This document shows, piece by piece, positions 22,447 through 26,101 of a stretch of DNA of 26,101 bases. Every line of letters starts with the position of its first letter. The first letter of the stretch is position 1. The DNA is from S141-55 sp964422065 (lineage in GTDB: Bacteria > Hydrothermota > Hydrothermia > WGAB01), in contig CAYQZW010000012.1 in the NCBI GenBank assembly GCA_964422065.1, forward strand, positions 1-26,101, given 5' to 3'. The notes under the pieces were generated by a model that did no database searches, had not been told where the DNA came from, and was given only the letters and a program-made list of their open reading frames with translations. Both the position numbers and the translations under genes were made by a program.

Positions 22447-23664
22447 ATGCGACGCGAATTTTGGGGCATTATCGCGGCCTCTTTTTTTCTATCTTTGGCC
22501 CTGGGCATCATCTCCCCAATCCTTCCCCCGTACGCAAGGGAACTGGGGGCCACAGGGCTATGGATTGGTCTGATCTTCTCCGGCATGAACCTTGTCCGGG
22601 TCTTCCTGGGCCCGATCATCGGTCGTCTCTATGATCGAACCCTGAAGGGGAGAACCCTCCTCCAAATCGGGAGTTTCATCAGTTTCCTGTCGGCGTTTGC
22701 CTTTTTCTATGCACGGTGGTATCCCCATCTCTTTGTCGCGCGGATGATTCAAGGGGTGGCCATGTCCTTCATCTTTCCCGTTGCCGGCTCTGCGATTGCA
22801 CGGCTTGCCCCTCCAGGTAGGGTTTCGACCTTTCTGGGCGCCTACAGTACGGCCTTCTTCTTCGCTTTCGGGGTGGGGCCATCCATCGGCGGTTGGATCG
22901 CCGATACCTGGGGTTCACGATATACCTTTCTGAGCCTCGCCGCAACGGCCATCCTGGCCTTCATCGTGATCTCCGCATGTCTCGATCACCCTAAACAACA
23001 GGAAGTAGAGGAACGGCCGAAACCGATCCCGGTCTCTGAAGTCTTCCGCAATCCTGTGGTCTTGGCCCTGATCCTGTATCGTGTGGTCTTTGCAATGGCT
23101 CGCAGTACGGTCTTCTCCTTCTTCCCGATTCTTGGAGCCATTCGAGGGCTCTCCAATACGCAGATCGGGGTCGTCATCTCTGTGCAGATGCTCCTCATGT
23201 CCTTCCTCCAGTTTCCTGCCGGATGGTTTGCCGACCGGGTAGAACGGAAGTTCCTGATCCTCTATGGAACTTTAGTGGGGACCGCGATAACGTTATTCAT
23301 CCTCCCTTTCCTGAGCACCTTCCAAGGCTACCTGGGCATTGGCATAGCCTTCGCGCTAACCAGCGCCTTGAGTGCCCCTACCGCCCTGGGGATGGCGGCC
23401 TCCGAAGGGGCTCGCAATGACTCTACCGGGACTGTCTTGAGCCTAAACCAATCAGCCTTCGGCATCGGGATGATCCTGGGCCCGATCCTCTCCGGCCTCC
23501 TCTATGACCACCTCGGCCTCCATTGGGTCTTCCTGGGGGGGTCAACCTATGTCACTCTGGGCTTCTTCCTTCTGCTTCTGCTTCGCTCAGCGACCAAAGA
23601 GACCATCCGTCTGGGAGGAATCCCCCTACCGCCCGGCCTTCGTTGGATCCGTTGGCGATCTTGA
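22447..23664 (+). CDS. Major facilitator superfamily transporter
   Basis: A 405-residue inner-membrane protein with about twelve hydrophobic helices in two halves. The loop after helix 2 (GPIIGRLYDRTLKGR) is the MFS motif A position and recurs weakly in the second half (PAGWFADRVERKF). Helix 5 contains GVGPSIGGWIAD, the drug:H+ antiporter-type motif C region, and the C-terminal half has GMILGPILSGLLYDHLG. This suggests an exporter, but the substrate is not predictable. The start has only a weak GAGG 8 bases upstream; GATAAT overlaps this region. It ends 11 bases before the Pho box of the phosphate operon, so it is not part of that operon. Confidence 0.92.
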   Translation: MRREFWGIIAASFFLSLALGIISPILPPYARELGATGLWIGLIFSGMNLVRVFLGPIIGRLYDRTLKGRTLLQIGSFISFLSAFAFFYARWYPHLFVARMIQGVAMSFIFPVAGSAIARLAPPGRVSTFLGAYSTAFFFAFGVGPSIGGWIADTWGSRYTFLSLAATAILAFIVISACLDHPKQQEVEERPKPIPVSEVFRNPVVLALILYRVVFAMARSTVFSFFPILGAIRGLSNTQIGVVISVQMLLMSFLQFPAGWFADRVERKFLILYGTLVGTAITLFILPFLSTFQGYLGIGIAFALTSALSAPTALGMAASEGARNDSTGTVLSLNQSAFGIGMILGPILSGLLYDHLGLHWVFLGGSTYVTLGFFLLLLLRSATKETIRLGGIPLPPGLRWIRWRS

Positions 23665-23675
23665 TCTGCCCCTCC

Positions 23676-23714
23676 TTAACCAAATCTTAACCGCCCGTTC
23701 ACCGGAATTTAACA
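23676..23714 (+). promoter_or_regulatory. Tandem Pho box: four TTAACC-type repeats at 11-bp period
   Basis: TTAACC (23676), TTAACC (23687), TTCACC (23698) and TTAACA (23709) start exactly 11 bp apart, each separated by 5 bp. Direct repeats of TTAACA/TTAACC type with one-helical-turn spacing are the known binding sites of PhoP/PhoB/SphR-type regulators. The array ends 9 bp before a -10-like box and precedes porin-pstS-pstC, exactly where a phosphate-starvation activator should bind. Confidence 0.85.
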
Positions 23715-23723
23715 CCGGTCGCG

Positions 23724-23729
23724 TATCTT
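23724..23729 (+). promoter_or_regulatory. -10 box of the phosphate operon
   Basis: TATCTT matches four of six bases of the -10 consensus. There is no -35 box at 16-18 bp; the last Pho repeats occupy that position, as expected of an activator-dependent promoter. Transcription would start near 23736. Confidence 0.45.
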
Positions 23730-23776
23730 ATGCACATGGATGAACATCACCACACACCACCAAGGAGGTCCAAAAA

Positions 23777-24829
23777 ATGAAGATGTACCGGTCAGTACTG
23801 CTGGTCCTGGGAAGCCTCCTCTTCCTCATCCCCGTCAGCAAGGGGTATACAGAGGCTGACTGTGGTCATAAAGGAGAACAAACACAGGGCTTCTGGTCGG
23901 GGTATGCCCTGTTCGATGCGTATTGGGTGGCCCAGAACCATGACACCACGATTGAGGGGCGGACCGGGTTTTGGTTCCGTCGGATTTACCAGACCTATGA
24001 CCGGCCCCTTACGGACAACGTCCGCATCCGATTCCGCATGGAATTCAACAGTCCTGGGGACTTCGAGACTTCATCGGGCTTGAGCATGAAGGTCAAAGAC
24101 GCGTATGTCGCATGGTCGCCCCTTGCCGGGCACACCCTGGTCCTGGGCCTTTCCCCCACGCCCACCTGGTCAAACATTGAAAAGATCTGGGGCTATCGGG
24201 CGGTGGAAAAGGCCGCGCCAGATCTCTTCAAGTTCGGAGCCTCACGAAACCTTGGCGTTTCACTTAAAGGCTCGCTCCGGTTTGGCATCCCGGCTCGGTA
24301 CTGGGTGATGGTCAGCAACGGAGAGGGCGGCAAAGCCGAAGTCAACCGCGGGAAAATGGTCCTGGCCTCCCTGTCGTTCACCCCATTGCCCGGATGGATC
24401 GTGGAGGTCTATGGAGACTATGCCGATCTCCTGGATGCCCGACGACTCACGACGGCCCAGGTCTTCTTTGCATATCAAGGAGATCGTTTCCATTTTGGCG
24501 CCCATTGGACCCAGCAATCTCGCGAACCCGACGGCCAGACGCTCCGCATATTCTCCGGCTTCATCACCCAGGCTTTGACCCCAACTCTCGCAGGGTATCT
24601 TCGCTACGATCGAATGATGGACCCGAACCCCTCCGCCGAAGACATCGCATATTCCCCGTTTTCTTCAGCGGTCCCGTTCCACCTCATTATTGCGGGAGTG
24701 GCGTGGAAAGTCAACGAACGGTTTTCTATCCTTCCCCATGTCGAGTATGCCCTCTATGACACCCCTTCGGAGGGCAACACGATCGGGCCAGATCTTTATG
24801 CCCGTGTGACGTTTTACACCAAATGGTAA
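23777..24829 (+). CDS. Porin-like outer-membrane protein of the phosphate operon
   Basis: A 350-residue protein with signal peptide (MKMYRSVLLVLGSLLFLIPVSKG). Strongly alternating strands follow, such as NVRIRFRMEFNSPGDF, KVKDAYVAWSPLAGHTLVLGLSPTPTW and WIVEVYGDYADLLDARRLTTAQVFFAYQG. It ends YARVTFYTKW with a terminal aromatic residue. The strand-turn pattern and the 'kdAYv.w.p..g..l.lGl..tp' segment resemble the porin P/O-type superfamily. Position directly upstream of pstS (11 bases between stop and next start) and downstream of a Pho box supports a phosphate- or anion-uptake porin; this substrate is inferred. AAGGAGG lies 8 bases upstream. Confidence 0.82.
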   Translation: MKMYRSVLLVLGSLLFLIPVSKGYTEADCGHKGEQTQGFWSGYALFDAYWVAQNHDTTIEGRTGFWFRRIYQTYDRPLTDNVRIRFRMEFNSPGDFETSSGLSMKVKDAYVAWSPLAGHTLVLGLSPTPTWSNIEKIWGYRAVEKAAPDLFKFGASRNLGVSLKGSLRFGIPARYWVMVSNGEGGKAEVNRGKMVLASLSFTPLPGWIVEVYGDYADLLDARRLTTAQVFFAYQGDRFHFGAHWTQQSREPDGQTLRIFSGFITQALTPTLAGYLRYDRMMDPNPSAEDIAYSPFSSAVPFHLIIAGVAWKVNERFSILPHVEYALYDTPSEGNTIGPDLYARVTFYTKW

Positions 24830-24840
24830 GGAGGTTTTTG

Positions 24841-25890
24841 ATGAGACGCATCATCCCGGGTCTCCTAATGGTCGTGGTCCTCATCGCTGCCCAGGGTTGT
24901 GGGTCGTCTCAAAAGGCCCCAACCCTCCTGGGCGCTGGTTCAACCTTCGTCTATCCCCTGTTCTCCAAGATGTTCTCGGAGTACCAAACGACCCATGGCA
25001 CACGGGTCAACTACCAAGCCATCGGCTCCGGTGGAGGCATCCGTCAACTGCTCAATCATACCGTGGATTTCGGGGCGACAGATGCCTTTATGTCTGAGGA
25101 GGAACTCCAGCAGGCTGGAGGATCGATCCTGCATATCCCCATCTGCTTAGGGGCGGTCGTCCTGAGTTACAACGTGCCGAATGCCCCGCCCCTCAAGTTC
25201 ACTCCCGATGTCATCGCAGATATCTTCCTCGGAAAGATCACGAAATGGAACGATCCTCGGATTGCGGAAGTGAACCCTGGGATCGCGCTTCCTGACCTGG
25301 AGATTACCGTGATCCACCGTTCAGATGGGAGCGGCACCACATACATCTTCAGCGACTATCTCTCCAAGGTGAGCCCGGAGTGGGCCGAGAAGGTCGGACG
25401 GGGGAAGTCCCTGAACTGGCCGGTGGGATTGGGTGCGAAGGGGAACCCCGGTGTTGCAGGCCTCATTCAGCAAACGCCAGGCGCCATCGGCTACATCGAG
25501 TTGACGTATGCCTTGCAGATGGGCATTCCGTTTGCGGACATCCAGAACGCCAGTGGCAAGTTTGTCCGTCCCAGTGTTCTCTCCGTTAGCAAGGCCGCAG
25601 AGATTCCCATTCCGCCAGACACCCGGATCTCTTTGACGAACACCCAGGCCCCGGACGGCTACCCGATCAGTGGCTTCACCTGGATCATCGTCTACCAGGA
25701 GCAAAACTACGGGGGTCGGGCCAAGGCCCGTGCCCAAGCCTTGGCCAACCTCCTGTGGTGGATGATTCACGAAGGCCAATCCTATGCCGAGCCCCTGAAC
25801 TATGCTCCCCTCCCGGAGCCCGCAGTCAAGGCTGCCGAATCCCTCCTGCGCTCGCTCACGTATCAAGGTCAGCCGCTGCTGACGGACTAA
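24841..25890 (+). CDS. pstS: Phosphate ABC transporter substrate-binding lipoprotein PstS
   Basis: A 349-residue periplasmic phosphate-binding protein. It starts MRRIIPGLLMVVVLIAAQGC, a lipoprotein signal with lipobox ending at Cys20, so it is probably anchored to a membrane. LLGAGSTFVYPLFSKMF, AIGSGGGIRQL and DFGATDAFMSEEEL are hallmark phosphate-site segments (the Ser/Thr and Asp that coordinate phosphate), followed by HRSDGSGTTYIFSDYL. An in-frame ATG at 24823 lies inside the previous gene; 24841 is preferred because AAGGAGG sits 6 bases upstream. It belongs to the Pho-box-controlled operon with the porin and pstC. Confidence 0.97.
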   Translation: MRRIIPGLLMVVVLIAAQGCGSSQKAPTLLGAGSTFVYPLFSKMFSEYQTTHGTRVNYQAIGSGGGIRQLLNHTVDFGATDAFMSEEELQQAGGSILHIPICLGAVVLSYNVPNAPPLKFTPDVIADIFLGKITKWNDPRIAEVNPGIALPDLEITVIHRSDGSGTTYIFSDYLSKVSPEWAEKVGRGKSLNWPVGLGAKGNPGVAGLIQQTPGAIGYIELTYALQMGIPFADIQNASGKFVRPSVLSVSKAAEIPIPPDTRISLTNTQAPDGYPISGFTWIIVYQEQNYGGRAKARAQALANLLWWMIHEGQSYAEPLNYAPLPEPAVKAAESLLRSLTYQGQPLLTD

Positions 25891-25904
25891 ACGTCAAGGG
25901 CTCT

Positions 25905-26101
25905 ATGGCCTCTTCAGGTTCTTCGCAGTGGCGAGACCGAGTCTTCCGGGGATTCCTATGGGGGGCCGGGCTCACGATGTTGGCCCTCGCAATCGGGGTC
26001 TTCGTGAGCCTGGTCCACCAATCCTGGCCGGCGATCCGAGCCTTCGGTACCCGTTTTCTCACCGGAAAGGTCTGGAACCCCGTCTCCGGCCAATTCGGGG
26101 C
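25905..26101 (+). CDS. pstC: Phosphate ABC transporter permease PstC, 5' part only
   Basis: An open frame of 65 complete codons runs off the window end. The product begins with a basic N-terminus, one membrane helix (about residues 16-36), and then VHQSWPAIRAFGTRFLTGK and WNPVSGQFGA. The last is the well-conserved 'W.P....fG' stretch of PstC just before its permease core. It follows pstS by 14 bases with a weak AAGGG ribosome site. The rest of the gene, and presumably pstA and pstB, lie beyond the window. Confidence 0.88.
   Translation, partial: MASSGSSQWRDRVFRGFLWGAGLTMLALAIGVFVSLVHQSWPAIRAFGTRFLTGKVWNPVSGQFG

Noticed and set aside
1..26101. CRISPR arrays, insertion sequences, prophage or toxin-antitoxin modules
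   Set aside because: No regularly spaced repeats, transposase, integrase, phage structural or toxin-like products were seen.

Overview
The window holds about 20 protein genes and no rRNA, tRNA or CRISPR array that I can see. It looks like a chromosomal segment of a Gram-negative-type bacterium: there are several outer-membrane barrel candidates, a lipoprotein PstS, MreB/MreC, and many secreted proteins. Two features point toward the FCB superphylum or a nearby uncultured lineage (WOR-3/Hydrothermae-like): a PorV/PorQ-like protein ending in a DUF5683-like segment, and a surface protein ending in a type IX secretion (Por) C-terminal sorting-like domain. This taxonomic reading is inference. Most genes look moderately GC-rich by eye; the 2.0-4.0 kb and 19.3-21.5 kb blocks look more AT-rich.

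Layout. 75-1002: membrane protein plus small winged-helix regulator, overlapping by 8 bp. 984-1921 (minus): an FtsR-like two-domain MerR regulator translationally coupled to a CDGSH iron-sulfur protein, with a perfect palindrome between promoter and start codon. 2073-3965: PorV-like protein and a small barrel-like partner. 4044-5961: a CsoR-family repressor and mercuric reductase MerA, under a strong promoter overlapped by a perfect CsoR-type operator. 6058-8165: an unrecognised membrane or secreted protein coupled to IspE. 8031-12444 (minus): mutS-mreB-mreC joined by 4-bp overlaps; mreC runs 135 bp into ispE on the opposite strand. 12531-16839 (minus): histidine kinase, NtrC-type sigma-54 activator and a secreted alpha/beta hydrolase. 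16858-18848 (minus): a barrel-like protein and a duplicated-domain secreted protein with a Met/His-rich tail, separated by a strong intrinsic terminator. 18849-19335: the only long gene-free stretch. 19336-21531: LVIVD beta-propeller-like surface protein. 21774-23664: DJ-1/PfpI protein and an MFS transporter. 23777-26101: porin-like protein, PstS and the start of PstC, a phosphate-uptake operon preceded by four 11-bp-spaced Pho-box repeats.

The observations I rate highest are: (1) control of merA by a CsoR-type rather than MerR-type regulator, with an off-register cysteine in the sensor; (2) a recurrent -10 box exactly 6 nt before the ATG at three genes (PorV-like, mutS, histidine kinase), which predicts leaderless mRNAs; (3) a tandem Pho box upstream of porin-pstS-pstC; (4) a Y-shaped foldable element at 21.61-21.66 kb containing the stable GCGAAGC mini-hairpin; and (5) the long antisense overlap of ispE and mreC. 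I did not find a clear new defence or mobile system.
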